A stretch of 42,888 nt of DNA from Nanobdellota archaeon (GCA_023133595.1 JAGLWF010000011.1:1-42888), one strand, 5' to 3'. Counted from the stretch's first letter, positions 1-8,442 are shown. Translations and numbers: made by a program. Notes: generated by a model not told the origin, from the letters alone.

Positions 1-2
1 AT

Positions 3-488
3 GTTGCTGCAAGAGGTTTAGATATAGGAAATGTTTCACATATCTATAACTATGAAATTCCTAAAGATCCTAAAGATTATGTTCATAGAATAGGCAGGAC
101 TGCAAGAGCAGGAGAAAAAGGAAAAGTTGTCAATCTATTGTCTGAAGAGAATCACGGTGAGTTCGGACGGATACAAGCAGAGTACCGGACATTTGTCATC
201 CAAAGAATGGAGTCGCCACATGTTGAAAGGATAACTATCCGAAGTGATGCTTCTAGAGGCCCTAGAAGATTCTTTGGAAGAGGAAACTTCAGAAATGATC
301 GTGGGAGTTCCGGCGGTTTCCGAGGTAGAAGTTCTTCTGGTGGAGGTTTCCGAAGTAGAAGTTCATCTGGTGGAGATTCTCGAGGCGGAAGTTTCCGAAG
401 TCGTAGTTCTCGGAGCGAAAGTTCGCCTGGTAGAAGTTCTGGCTTCCATAAAAAAAGAAATGGAAATTTCAGAAAGTTCAGATCTTAG
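3..488 (+). CDS. DEAD-box RNA helicase, C-terminal part (5' truncated by window edge)
   Basis: The reading frame is open from the left edge and shows the end of a superfamily 2 helicase core: motif V (ARGLDI) within the first ten residues, then motif VI ([10 protein letters not shown]). These bind ATP and RNA in DEAD-box proteins, which unwind short RNA duplexes in ribosome assembly or mRNA turnover. After the core comes a low-complexity tail of about 90 residues rich in Arg, Gly and Ser with repeated RSSSGG-like units, ending in a basic [10 protein letters not shown] segment. Such RGG/RS tails bind RNA non-specifically. Motifs Q, I (Walker A) and II (DEAD) lie outside the window, so the family is read from motifs V and VI only. 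The ATG at 138 lies inside the core and is not the true start. Confidence 0.9.
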   Translation, partial: VAARGLDIGNVSHIYNYEIPKDPKDYVHRIGRTARAGEKGKVVNLLSEENHGEFGRIQAEYRTFVIQRMESPHVERITIRSDASRGPRRFFGRGNFRNDRGSSGGFRGRSSSGGGFRSRSSSGGDSRGGSFRSRSSRSESSPGRSSGFHKKRNGNFRKFRS

Positions 489-493
489 ATAAT

Positions 494-931
494 TTATTCT
501 CCTAGATAAGTGTCAGTCTTTTTAAGATAGTCTTTGAATCCGATAATCTGTCTGTATTCTCTACGTATGGGCTTCTCTTCTGGAGTAAAAACAAGTGCGT
601 AAGCTAATCCCAGCTCGATAATATGTATTGGTATTCTTGTCTGGAAACCGTCACCTTCAACCAGAAGTATTAAGCCTCTGGATTCTTTTTTCCATTTTTT
701 TAAACTTTTTTTATCAATAGTCATGCTTGTTATTGGATTTGTGACTATTGTCCCTTCTTGTCCCACTCTTCCACCGTCTATGACTACTGTTCCTTCTATA
801 TTGCAATACAGCTTGCTTATCTTTCCTAAATTAGAAATCAACCAACTTGCGTCAGCAACACCTTCTTCTTCTTTTTCCCATTGCCCATACATTGCTTTTT
901 GTTCTTCATCCATCCATTCAGTTCCTGGCAT
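494..931 (-). CDS. conserved hypothetical protein, 145 aa
   Basis: A soluble, acidic protein of 145 residues that I do not recognise. There is no signal peptide, membrane segment or metal motif. The N-terminal 30 residues are Glu-rich and charged. The middle reads like short beta strands (LYCNIEGTVVIDGG, GTIVTNPITSMTI) and the C-terminus is mixed. The start is supported by a reverse-strand TATA element at 953-962, centred 26 nt upstream of the ATG, as expected for a leaderless archaeal mRNA. It converges on the helicase gene with only five bases between the stop codons. It was probably once divergent from the ABC transporter operon, before the 1010-2353 segment came between them. Confidence 0.75.
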   Translation of the reverse strand: MPGTEWMDEEQKAMYGQWEKEEEGVADASWLISNLGKISKLYCNIEGTVVIDGGRVGQEGTIVTNPITSMTIDKKSLKKWKKESRGLILLVEGDGFQTRIPIHIIELGLAYALVFTPEEKPIRREYRQIIGFKDYLKKTDTYLGE

Positions 932-952
932 GTGGAATGTGGATTAAGTCCA

Positions 953-962
953 ATATATAAAT
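953..962 (-). promoter_or_regulatory. TATA box for the 494-931 gene
   Basis: An AT-only stretch (tatataaatt on the plus strand) is centred about 26 nt upstream of the ATG at 931. This is the spacing of an archaeal leaderless promoter. It lies just left of the first copy of the 36-bp repeat. Confidence 0.55.
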
Positions 963-973
963 TTATGTTCGTT

Positions 974-1009
974 GAACCACAAGATTTATATCTCATTCTT
1001 TATTGTTTT
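974..1009 (+). repeat. 36-bp direct repeat, copy 1 (promoter-containing)
   Basis: An exact copy of 2354-2389. It begins gaaccacaagatttatat and includes the TATA element of the ABC transporter promoter. In this copy the sequence after the repeat does not lead into a start codon at leaderless distance. It therefore looks like the orphan left half of a promoter region that has been split. Confidence 0.9.
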
Positions 1010-1055
1010 GAGAGCTAAATTTTATAAACCTCTATGATTTCTGTTAAATCAAAAC

Positions 1056-1784
1056 ATGATCCAACCAAAATATGATAGTCGACAGGTCTTTTTCGTATCT
1101 ATAGGACTAATATTATTGGCTTTTGGATTTTGGCCATTTTATATGACTAAATCTTTAAATATGATTGCAACTAAAATGTGGGTTTTTCATCTTTTATTCG
1201 TTGTATTAGGGGGGTTCTCTTCTGTGGTAGGGATTAAACTTTGGAAACAAAAAGACAAAGAAATTACAGAAGTTGTTAAATTCTTTAAAGAAGAGATGAA
1301 AGTAAAAAATGAGTTGAGAAAATTAGAGATAGAAAAACAAAAATTAAATATAGAGAAAGATAAGTTAGCTTTTAATTTGCAAGTAGAATCTCAAAAAGTT
1401 GAAGAAAAAAGAAAAGAGGTGAAAAAACTTGCCAGGGATTTTCAGAAAAAAGATATGAAACTAAAAGAAATGAGGGAAAACATTGAAAAGAAAGAGAAAA
1501 AATTATTAGAAAAAGAAATGGAAATATATAATAAGCGAAATAAATCTATAAATGAACTCCCATCAACCTCTTCAGTGAGTCCATGGATCACCCCTTCGAT
1601 TTCATTGAATGATTTGTCAACTGGGTCTCAGACATCTACTTTTAGCTCAAACATTACTCCCTTTTCTTCTGGCATCTCTTCGCTAACTGAAGAAAAAGTC
1701 CAATGCTTGAACTGTAGTCGAGTTTTTTATGTGGCTCAAGGAGAAATTCATAAAAAATGTCCATACTGCCACTACTATAATTAA
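1056..1784 (+). CDS. membrane-anchored coiled-coil protein with C-terminal zinc ribbon
   Basis: A 242-residue protein of modular build. Two hydrophobic segments lie near residues 10-30 and 40-62. A highly charged Lys/Glu coiled coil covers roughly residues 68-155, followed by a Ser/Thr-rich linker. A C-terminal zinc ribbon (CLNC, then CPYC about 18 residues on) closes the protein. The layout suggests a membrane-tethered scaffold or sensor with a cytoplasmic zinc-binding head, but I do not recognise a named family. A TATA-like ttttataaa at 1020-1028 lies about 32 nt upstream of the ATG. It is the first gene of the segment flanked by the 36-bp repeats. Confidence 0.7.
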   Translation: MIQPKYDSRQVFFVSIGLILLAFGFWPFYMTKSLNMIATKMWVFHLLFVVLGGFSSVVGIKLWKQKDKEITEVVKFFKEEMKVKNELRKLEIEKQKLNIEKDKLAFNLQVESQKVEEKRKEVKKLARDFQKKDMKLKEMRENIEKKEKKLLEKEMEIYNKRNKSINELPSTSSVSPWITPSISLNDLSTGSQTSTFSSNITPFSSGISSLTEEKVQCLNCSRVFYVAQGEIHKKCPYCHYYN

Positions 1785-1849
1785 GTTTTCTCGCCCTTCT
1801 GCCAAGATAGGAAAAATTTATATAGTTGATATGAGCTTATATCGTGACC

Positions 1850-2041
1850 ATGCCAAAAAAAATGAAGAGACTAAACATACTCAAGACGTTAGCCAAAATA
1901 AGATATGAAGAATATGTCCTATTATTTCTTGCGGGTTTAGGAGCTTTTGTTTTTATTGCGGTTTATATCAATAGAGATTATGCTTGGATTGGTGCGCTCA
2001 TAGCTTTAGTACTAATTTCCTTAATAAGGATAAGAAGATGA
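1850..2041 (+). CDS. small membrane protein, 63 aa
   Basis: The product has a basic N-terminus (KKMKRLNILKTLAKIR) followed by two hydrophobic helices separated by NRDYAW, ending RIRR. Two helices with positive ends suggest a small hairpin membrane protein of unknown function. ATG 1850 is preferred over GTG 1844 because a TATA box (tttatata, about 1817-1824) is centred about 29 nt upstream, fitting leaderless initiation. The stop overlaps the next start as ATGA, so the two are translationally coupled. Confidence 0.6.
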   Translation: MPKKMKRLNILKTLAKIRYEEYVLLFLAGLGAFVFIAVYINRDYAWIGALIALVLISLIRIRR

Positions 2042-2334
2042 TTGTAGATCAATGGATCATATTAATTTTATGTATTATTTTTATAGTAATTACTATTTTG
2101 ATCCATAGAAAAAATAAAAGGCCATTTGATGGGGATTATATTATTTATGTGATTATTTCTGCAATGATGGCGAATTCTTTTTATGTTGGATTAGGATATT
2201 TAGATAGTGCGTTGGGATTGGGTATTTTGGACAAAGCATTATATGAACATATGATCTCTACTATCATTATAGGAATACTCATGATTCTTTTGAGTATATA
2301 TTTTCTAGTGAAGTTAAGAAGAAAAGAGAAATGA
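2038..2334 (+). CDS. small membrane protein, 98 aa
   Basis: A hydrophobic protein with three predicted helices: the first about residues 6-22, the second about 35-55 ending in a Gly-rich turn, the third about 72-90, followed by a KLRRKEK basic end. There is no enzyme motif and no recognised family. The ATG at 2038 overlaps the stop of the preceding small membrane-protein gene (ATGA). This overlap decides the start over the upstream in-frame alternative at 1984. The two proteins may form a complex, which is inferred from coupling only. Confidence 0.6.
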   Translation: MIVDQWIILILCIIFIVITILIHRKNKRPFDGDYIIYVIISAMMANSFYVGLGYLDSALGLGILDKALYEHMISTIIIGILMILLSIYFLVKLRRKEK

Positions 2335-2353
2335 TATCTGTAGGTTATTTTTA

Positions 2354-2389
2354 GAACCACAAGATTTATATCTCATTCTTTATTGTTTT
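2354..2389 (+). repeat. 36-bp direct repeat, copy 2; promoter of the ABC transporter operon
   Basis: Identical to 974-1009. The embedded TATA element (tttatatc, about 2365-2372) is centred 26-27 nt before ATG 2395, so this copy is a plausible working leaderless promoter for the ABC ATPase gene. Confidence 0.9.
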
Positions 2390-2394
2390 TGTAT

Positions 2395-4695
2395 ATGAAG
2401 AAAAAGAGGACTGTTATCAGATTAGAGAATGTCTGGAAAGTGTACCAGATGGGAGATTCTAAGGTAAATGCTCTGAGCGGTCTGAATCTGGAGATCAGGG
2501 AAGGTGAGTTTGTCACTATAATGGGTCCTAGTGGAAGCGGTAAGTGTATACCTGGACATGTAAAAATTATGTTGGCTAACAGCAAAATAGTGCCAATTGA
2601 AGAATTATATTCTTCCTCGCAAGGTAGTAAATCAAAAAAAGATAATATTATAATTCTATCCTTGGATAAACCCGTAAATATTTGCGCATTAGATAAATTT
2701 AAAAAAGTTAAGAAATTTGCAATCCGAGAGATATATAAAAGAAAAACGGATCAGATCATTTCAATTGAGACTCGTTCTGGAAACAAAATAGATACAACTT
2801 CTGAACATCCTTTTTTTACTTTAGATCAAAATGGTTTTACAGAAGTACGGGCAGCTGATTTAAAGCAAGGAGATTTTGTCGCAGTCTGTAAACAAATTCC
2901 GTACAATGGAAAATCTCAGAGATTGAATTGTCTAGAATTATTGAGCGAGAATAAGAATATCATAATTGCTTATTCTCCTAAGAGCATCAAGAAGATTTTT
3001 ACTGAACTAAATATATCGAGAAAGAAAATATGTACTCTTTTAGGTCTTAGATCTATAACTTATGATTCTTGGTTATATCAAAATAATATCCCTTTGCATA
3101 AGTTCAAGAGAATTGTTGAGACTAAAAATAAAACGTTGTCTGATTTTGAAAACTATATCACTCATATAAAATGGAAGAAGGGTAATTCAAAGGGGATAAT
3201 AACAATTCCAAAAAAGACTTTTCCAGAATTATTAGAATTTTATGGATATCTTGTTGGGGATGGTTGGTTAGACAGATATTCTGTAAGAATATGTAATTTT
3301 GATGAGGAAATTAAGAGAAGATTTACCTTTTTGTCTAACTATATATTTGGCATGGTTCCTCAGTCTTATAAAAAAGGAAGATTGGATTTAGCCAGTACTG
3401 TCTTAGTAGCATTCTTCAAATTGGTGTTTAATTTTCCTACAATTCAAAAATCTAAAAATATTAAGCTACCTGGATTCATTTTTGGGTGTTCGAATACTGA
3501 GATCTCTTCCTTTATACGAGCTTTATTTGACTGCGATGCTCATCTAGCTAAAAACAAAAATGAAATAGTTATAACTCTAGCTAGCAAATATCTGATCGAA
3601 GATCTAAAGACTTTATTGTTAAGATTTAGTATCCATTCGAGATCTAAAGAGACTTATAAAAGAGCAACAAATTCGAATATGAAAAGACAAAAATATTTTT
3701 CTCTCTCTATCTCTGGAATAAACAATCTTAACTTATACGCAAAGAATATTGGTTTTATTCACGGTCCAAAAATGAAAAGATTAAAAGAAAAATTATCTTT
3801 GAAAATCCGGGGAAATACAAATGTAGATGTTGTCCCTGTTGGTCAGATGTTAAAACAGATAAGGAAAGAATCTGGGATTACTCTACCTCGCAAAGAGCAT
3901 AAAATATTGTGGCCTTGTGAAAAAGGAATTTATAATCCCAGTAGAGAAAAATTAAAACAGATAATAACTATTTTTAAGAGATATGACCTAAAGACAGAAA
4001 TGGTTTCTGAACTCGAAAATTTATGTAAGGCAGATATATTTTGGGATAAAGTTAAAGATATTAAAATAATAAAGAAAGAGATAGATGTTTATGATTTAAA
4101 TGTGCCTAAAGCACATAATTTTATTGCTAATTCTTTTATAATACATAATTCAACTTGCGTCAACATGGTAGGATGCCTGGATCTTCCTACAAGAGGCAAG
4201 GTGATTCTGGATGGTCAGGATATCAGCAAACTAGAGGAGTCTGAACTGGCACAGATAAGGGGCAGGAAGATCGGGTTCATATTCCAGAGTTTCAATCTCA
4301 TAAACACACTGAATGCAGTGGAGAATGTAGCTCTTCCTATGATATTCCAGCATATACCAGAAAGCGAAAGACTTAAAAGGGCTAAATACCTGCTTAAGCT
4401 GGTAGAGCTTGAACACAGGCTTGATCATAAACCTAATGAGATGAGCGGGGGTGAACTGCAGAGAGTTGCTATTGCACGTTCACTTGCAAACAATCCAGAG
4501 GTCATATTGGCTGATGAGCCGACTGGAAACCTGGATTCAAAGACAGGAAAGATTGTCTTGAAATTCCTGCAAACATTGCACAAGAAAGAAAATAAAACCA
4601 TTATAATGGTCACACATGACCTGTCAATGGCAAAGTATGCCCAAAGGGTGGTGCATTTGCGTGACGGTCAAATACTTGAAAAAAAGAGGCGATAG
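2395..4695 (+). CDS. LolD/MacB-type ABC transporter ATPase interrupted by an intein
   Basis: Once the intein (residues 51-585) is removed, the host protein is about 231 residues, the usual length for LolD/MacB ATPases. These energise FtsX-like permeases for lipoprotein, peptide or drug export. Visible motifs: Walker A GPSGSGK|ST split by the intein between Lys50 and Ser, Q-loop (FIFQSF), signature SGGELQRVAIARSL, Walker B VILADEPTGNLD, and H-loop VTHD. ATG 2395 is preferred over TTG 2383 because the TATA box in the upstream 36-bp repeat is spaced for leaderless initiation there. The downstream genes encode an extracytoplasmic protein and two permeases, completing an ABC system. The ATPase cannot bind ATP until the intein is spliced out, because the P-loop is broken. 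Confidence 0.95.
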   Translation: MKKKRTVIRLENVWKVYQMGDSKVNALSGLNLEIREGEFVTIMGPSGSGKCIPGHVKIMLANSKIVPIEELYSSSQGSKSKKDNIIILSLDKPVNICALDKFKKVKKFAIREIYKRKTDQIISIETRSGNKIDTTSEHPFFTLDQNGFTEVRAADLKQGDFVAVCKQIPYNGKSQRLNCLELLSENKNIIIAYSPKSIKKIFTELNISRKKICTLLGLRSITYDSWLYQNNIPLHKFKRIVETKNKTLSDFENYITHIKWKKGNSKGIITIPKKTFPELLEFYGYLVGDGWLDRYSVRICNFDEEIKRRFTFLSNYIFGMVPQSYKKGRLDLASTVLVAFFKLVFNFPTIQKSKNIKLPGFIFGCSNTEISSFIRALFDCDAHLAKNKNEIVITLASKYLIEDLKTLLLRFSIHSRSKETYKRATNSNMKRQKYFSLSISGINNLNLYAKNIGFIHGPKMKRLKEKLSLKIRGNTNVDVVPVGQMLKQIRKESGITLPRKEHKILWPCEKGIYNPSREKLKQIITIFKRYDLKTEMVSELENLCKADIFWDKVKDIKIIKKEIDVYDLNVPKAHNFIANSFIIHNSTCVNMVGCLDLPTRGKVILDGQDISKLEESELAQIRGRKIGFIFQSFNLINTLNAVENVALPMIFQHIPESERLKRAKYLLKLVELEHRLDHKPNEMSGGELQRVAIARSLANNPEVILADEPTGNLDSKTGKIVLKFLQTLHKKENKTIIMVTHDLSMAKYAQRVVHLRDGQILEKKRR
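2545..4149 (+). mobile_element. intein with LAGLIDADG (DOD) homing endonuclease
   Basis: This 535-residue in-frame insertion starts with Cys (CIPGHVKIML) and ends IIHN before a Ser +1 residue, the expected splice-junction residues. Block B-like TTSEHPF lies near intein residue 90. The C-terminal block VYDLNVPKAHNFIAN is typical. The two endonuclease repeats are seen as FYGYLVGDGWLD and FIRALFDCDAH. Both keep the acidic catalytic residue, so the endonuclease may be active. Two HTH-like stretches (near ISRKKICTLLGL and MLKQIRKESGIT) may help DNA recognition. Base composition is more AT-rich than the host ATPase, suggesting recent arrival. Confidence 0.95.
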
Positions 4696-4699
4696 ATAA

Positions 4700-5974
4700 A
4701 TGAAATATAATATATTGATTGCAATTCTATTATTATTTGTTCTAATACCTAGTGTTTCAGGTGCTATTATAATAAGTGAAGGACAAAAAAGTATTGGTCT
4801 GAAAGATCTTAAGATTACATTCCTGAACCAGGACCCTGATCCAGTCGAACCTGGAGAACAACTGAAAGTAAAATTCAGGGCAGAGAATATGGGAAGCTAT
4901 CGAATAGAAGATATTGAGTTTGAGATAATTCTTGATTATCCTTTTGAATTATTGAGCATTGAAAAAGCCAAGATAAATATTGGAACCTTGGATGCATCGC
5001 AGAGAGGAAAAGACAGTGCGATCTTTGACTGGAAACTAAGAGTGGATCCAGATGCGATCGAAGGCAGAAATGAATTTGAACTGCGATATACTGTTGAAGG
5101 AAGAGCAGCTGCGATCAAATTCGAACCGTTCATGGTGAATGTCAGGACAAGAGACATAATCCTTTCTGTCGGAGACATTAAGATGACTCCAGAAAAAGCT
5201 GTTCCTGGACAAGAAATTGATATTGAATTCCCAGTTGTCAATCTAGCTGACAGTGATGTTGATGATGTAAGAGTGGTATTGGATCTGGAAGGATTTCCGT
5301 TTGCAACAGTTGGCAGCACGAATGAGCAAGTTCTTAAGATGCTGAAGCGGAGAGAGAGCGCAGTTGCAAAGTTTACATTAGTCGCAGATACTGAGGCTGC
5401 ACTGAAGACGCATAATATTCCTATTGCAATTAGATTCAAAGACAAATTTGACGAGGACCATGAATTGACAGGCAAGTTCGGCATTCCTGTCTATGAAGAA
5501 CCTGACTATCGTCTGACAATCGCAGATGTCGAGGTTGGAAAAGGAGAAGTCTTCCTGCCAGACACCAAAGGACAGGTTGTGATCGCATTTTCAAACACTG
5601 GAAGAGGGGATATCAATGCATTGAACATCAAGCTATTGCCTTCTGATGATTATACTATCATAACAAAAGATGAATTGTACGTCGGTGATCTTGAGAGTGA
5701 TGATTACGAGACAGCAGAGTTTGACATCTTTGTTAGGAAAGTGATCGGAGACATTCCATTGGATGTTGAATTGACTTACAAAGACAGTGAGAATACCAAG
5801 TTCGAAGAACAAGTTCAGTTGGTGCTCAAAGTATATAACAAAAGAGAAGCTGCAAAATTAGGCCTGATCCCGAAGAAGGGTCCTGCTGGATCTATAATCG
5901 TACTGCTGATTATCATTGGTGCGGGGTATTGGTATTACAAGCGCCAGAAAAAGCAAAAAAAGAAAAAGAAGTAG
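4700..5974 (+). CDS. extracytoplasmic CARDB/COG1361-like protein of the ABC system
   Basis: A 424-residue protein with an N-terminal signal peptide (hydrophobic residues 4-21). Three or so beta-sandwich repeats of CARDB/COG1361 type follow, with a repeated pattern of paired Pro-Gly-(E/Q) turns (DPDPVEPGEQL, MTPEKAVPGQEI). A C-terminal membrane helix (GSIIVLLIIIGAGYWYY) and a very basic tail end the protein. It sits outside the membrane, held by the C-terminal anchor. Its place between ATPase and permeases suggests an adaptor role like MacA, but the fold is different, so this is inference. It starts four bases after the ATPase stop. Confidence 0.8.
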   Translation: MKYNILIAILLLFVLIPSVSGAIIISEGQKSIGLKDLKITFLNQDPDPVEPGEQLKVKFRAENMGSYRIEDIEFEIILDYPFELLSIEKAKINIGTLDASQRGKDSAIFDWKLRVDPDAIEGRNEFELRYTVEGRAAAIKFEPFMVNVRTRDIILSVGDIKMTPEKAVPGQEIDIEFPVVNLADSDVDDVRVVLDLEGFPFATVGSTNEQVLKMLKRRESAVAKFTLVADTEAALKTHNIPIAIRFKDKFDEDHELTGKFGIPVYEEPDYRLTIADVEVGKGEVFLPDTKGQVVIAFSNTGRGDINALNIKLLPSDDYTIITKDELYVGDLESDDYETAEFDIFVRKVIGDIPLDVELTYKDSENTKFEEQVQLVLKVYNKREAAKLGLIPKKGPAGSIIVLLIIIGAGYWYYKRQKKQKKKKK

Positions 5975-5992
5975 TTCTTTTTTTGGATTAAG

Positions 5993-7180
5993 ATGATTAA
6001 GGATTATTTTATCATTGCATTTAAGAATCTAAGAGAAAGACAATTACGTTCTTGGTTGACTATATTTGGAATTATCATCAGTGTAGCCTGTATTGTCTCT
6101 CTGATCAGTATCAGCAGCGGGTTAGAGGCAAGCATCAAAGAACAGTTTATTAAGTTTGGAAGCAATAGATTTTATGTGATGGCTTCTGGTGGCCAGCCTG
6201 GTTTCCAGGAAGGATTGACAATGAGAGATGTCGAGACTCTCGAGAAGATTCCTGATATTGGTTATGTCACTCCCTATTTAATGATCACAAGCGCAGAGTT
6301 AAAATATTCAAAACAGACAAGCTACGGCATGCTGTTGGCTTGGCCCACTGAAGACAGTAAAGAACGTTTTGAGGATTATGATCTGACTTTTTCTGAGGGC
6401 GGTGCTTTCAGAGAAGGACAGAAGTATGTTATGATACTCGGAAGTCTTGCTGCAACAGAGACTTTTGATAAAGATGTGCACCTGAAGAGCAAGATCGAGA
6501 TCAAAGATATTAAGTTTGAAGTTGTTGGTATTCTTGATTCGCTGGGCAATAGACAGGATGACAGCCAGATCTATATCCCTATTGATACTGCACGTGAACT
6601 GTTTGACAAGCCGGATGAAGTAAGTTTTATTGATGTTACTGTGAAGACTGGCAGGGAGATTGATGCTGTTGCTGATCGTGCAAGACGTGCCCTGGAAAGA
6701 AGGAGGAAGGATGAGAATTTCGAGATCCTGACACCGACACAGATATTGAAGTTTTTATCGCAGACATTAGGGATAATTCAGGCGATATTGGTAAGTATTG
6801 CTGCGATTAGTTTGATAGTCGGCGCTGTCGGTATAATGAACAGCATGTATACCAGTGTTCTTGAGAGGACAAAGAATATCGGCATTATGAAAAGTATTGG
6901 CGCTAGGAATAAAGATATCTTGTTATTGTTTTTGTTAGAAAGCGGAATGATTGGTTTTGTCGGCGGTGTGATTGGAATCATATTAGGATATGTTGCATCT
7001 TATGGTGTTGCTGCGTTTGCAGCATCTGCAGGCTATAGTATTTTGAAGATATATCCTTCAGCATCTCTGATTATCGGTGGATTATTCTTTGCAATATTTG
7101 TAGGGATGTTGAGCGGTACATTGCCGTCAAGACGTGCAGCCAGATTACGCCCGGTTGACGCATTGAGGTGGAACCAATGA
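5993..7180 (+). CDS. ABC transporter permease, FtsX/MacB family (copy 1)
   Basis: A 395-residue permease with the MacB/LolC layout: an N-terminal helix (residues about 20-42), a long extracytoplasmic MacB_PCD-like domain to about residue 255, and three C-terminal helices. The conserved LERTKNIGIMKSIGARNKDI segment couples to the ATPase. The C-terminus (PSRRAARLRPVDALR) matches the family end. It is paralogous to the next gene along its full length, so the pair probably forms a heterodimer driven by the intein-bearing ATPase. The ATG overlaps nothing upstream; a T-rich 18-bp gap separates it from the adaptor gene. Confidence 0.92.
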   Translation: MIKDYFIIAFKNLRERQLRSWLTIFGIIISVACIVSLISISSGLEASIKEQFIKFGSNRFYVMASGGQPGFQEGLTMRDVETLEKIPDIGYVTPYLMITSAELKYSKQTSYGMLLAWPTEDSKERFEDYDLTFSEGGAFREGQKYVMILGSLAATETFDKDVHLKSKIEIKDIKFEVVGILDSLGNRQDDSQIYIPIDTARELFDKPDEVSFIDVTVKTGREIDAVADRARRALERRRKDENFEILTPTQILKFLSQTLGIIQAILVSIAAISLIVGAVGIMNSMYTSVLERTKNIGIMKSIGARNKDILLLFLLESGMIGFVGGVIGIILGYVASYGVAAFAASAGYSILKIYPSASLIIGGLFFAIFVGMLSGTLPSRRAARLRPVDALRWNQ

Positions 7181-8370
7181 TCCTGGAATATTTCAAGGTA
7201 GCTTTGAAGAATCTGCGGAGCAGAAAATTAAGAAGTTATCTTACTATGATCGGTATTATCATTGGTGTCACAGCGTTGATTGCATTAGTCACATTGGGAC
7301 AAGGACTGCAGAACAGTGTGACAGAACAGTTTGACAAGTTTGGCACTCGTCGTGTCTTTATCGGTCCTAAAATCACAACTGGTTTTGGTTCTCCGAGTGG
7401 AGTGACTGAACTTACAGGAAAAGATGTAAAAACTTTGGATAAAATAGCTTTCCTAGAATATGTTGTGCCAATGCTCTCGACAAATTTTCAGGTTGAATAC
7501 AATAATATGAAAAAATCCATGATTATCTATGGTGTCGGCACAAAAGATATCAAGCGCTCATTTTCTGATTTAGATATCAATGTGGATGAAGGGCGATTTA
7601 TTGAAGAGAATGATCGTTATAATGCTGTTGTAGGATATAGATTGGCAGAGGATCTTTTTGATAAAAAAGTGCATGTGAAGAGCAGCATACGTATAAATAA
7701 TCAGAAGTTTCGCGTGGTTGGAATCTTTGAAGAACAGGGTGACCGTGATACTGATTATTCTATCTATGTTCCTATTGATACTATGAGAGATTTTCTCGGC
7801 AAACCAGAAGGTGTGAGCGGGATAACTGCAAATGTCAAGAAAGGCATTGATTTGGATGTTGCATCTGAAAAAATAGCGCGTGCTCTTGAACGCGCCAGGG
7901 ATGATGAGAATTTCCAGATCACAACACCGCAGAAAATAAAAGAACAGACAGGAATGATTCTGGGTATTGTCAATCTGATTGTTGCTGCGATCGCCGGCAT
8001 CAGTTTGATTGTTGGCGGACTAGGGATAATGAACAGCATGTACACTAGTGTGCTGGAACGGACGCGAGAGATCGGTGTGATGAAAGCGATCGGTGCCAGA
8101 AATAGAAATATATTTGGATTTTTTCTTGTTGAAAGCGGAATAATGGGTTTTGTCGGCGGCGCTGTTGGCATTATTATTGGACTGCTGATGAGTCTTGGAT
8201 TGGCAGCTGCGATCAATGCAACTGGTTTTGTGAATATCAGCATGAGCGTGAGTTATAACCTTGTTCTTTTTGGATTGTTATTTTCATTCGGGCTTGGAAT
8301 GCTCTCTGGAACACTGCCTGCTGTGAGAGCTTCTAGGTTAAAGCCTGTGGATGCTTTGAGATATGAGTGA
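7177..8370 (+). CDS. ABC transporter permease, FtsX/MacB family (copy 2)
   Basis: A paralogue of the preceding permease with the same layout: N-terminal helix, large extracytoplasmic domain, and three C-terminal helices around VLERTREIGVMKAIGARNRNI. The C-terminus is ASRLKPVDALRYE. ATG 7177 is preferred over GTG 7168: it overlaps the previous stop as ATGA, has GAGGTG six bases upstream, and makes the N-terminus (MILEYFKVALKNLRSR) align with the paralogue. The tandem pair likely arose by duplication and makes a heterodimeric exporter. The substrate is unknown; family members move lipoproteins, peptides or hydrophobic compounds. Confidence 0.92.
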   Translation: MILEYFKVALKNLRSRKLRSYLTMIGIIIGVTALIALVTLGQGLQNSVTEQFDKFGTRRVFIGPKITTGFGSPSGVTELTGKDVKTLDKIAFLEYVVPMLSTNFQVEYNNMKKSMIIYGVGTKDIKRSFSDLDINVDEGRFIEENDRYNAVVGYRLAEDLFDKKVHVKSSIRINNQKFRVVGIFEEQGDRDTDYSIYVPIDTMRDFLGKPEGVSGITANVKKGIDLDVASEKIARALERARDDENFQITTPQKIKEQTGMILGIVNLIVAAIAGISLIVGGLGIMNSMYTSVLERTREIGVMKAIGARNRNIFGFFLVESGIMGFVGGAVGIIIGLLMSLGLAAAINATGFVNISMSVSYNLVLFGLLFSFGLGMLSGTLPAVRASRLKPVDALRYE

Positions 8371-8432
8371 AACGAATATCTCTAAGCTACGAACGCTAGT
8401 GAGTATGCACTCAGGTACGAGTGATTAGAAAC

Positions 8433-8442
8433 CTTTATAAAG
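8433..8442 (+). promoter_or_regulatory. TATA box of secF-secD operon
   Basis: The element ctttataaag is centred about 38 nt before the secF ATG. It predicts a short leader carrying an AAGGGG Shine-Dalgarno at 8465-8470, so secF appears to use a leadered mRNA. Confidence 0.5.

Larger units (their letters stand above)
1010..2353. other. candidate inserted segment between 36-bp direct repeats
   Basis: A 1344-bp segment lies between two identical 36-bp repeats. It carries three plus-strand genes, all encoding small membrane-associated proteins, each pair separated by a short gap or overlap. Removing the segment plus one repeat would restore a single promoter region directly in front of the ABC ATPase gene. 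No transposase or integrase is present inside. The direction of the event (insertion versus promoter duplication) cannot be read from this sequence alone. Confidence 0.45.

Noticed and set aside
138-488. Arg/Gly/Ser repeats as a tandem DNA repeat
   Set aside because: The repetition is explained by the low-complexity RGG-type tail of the helicase.
8385-8430. Short inverted repeat (TGAGT-ATGC-ACTCA) after the second permease
   Set aside because: The stem is only five pairs and there is no T-run, so neither an operator nor a terminator is convincing. It shares the word AAGCTACG with the 42378 region, probably by chance.
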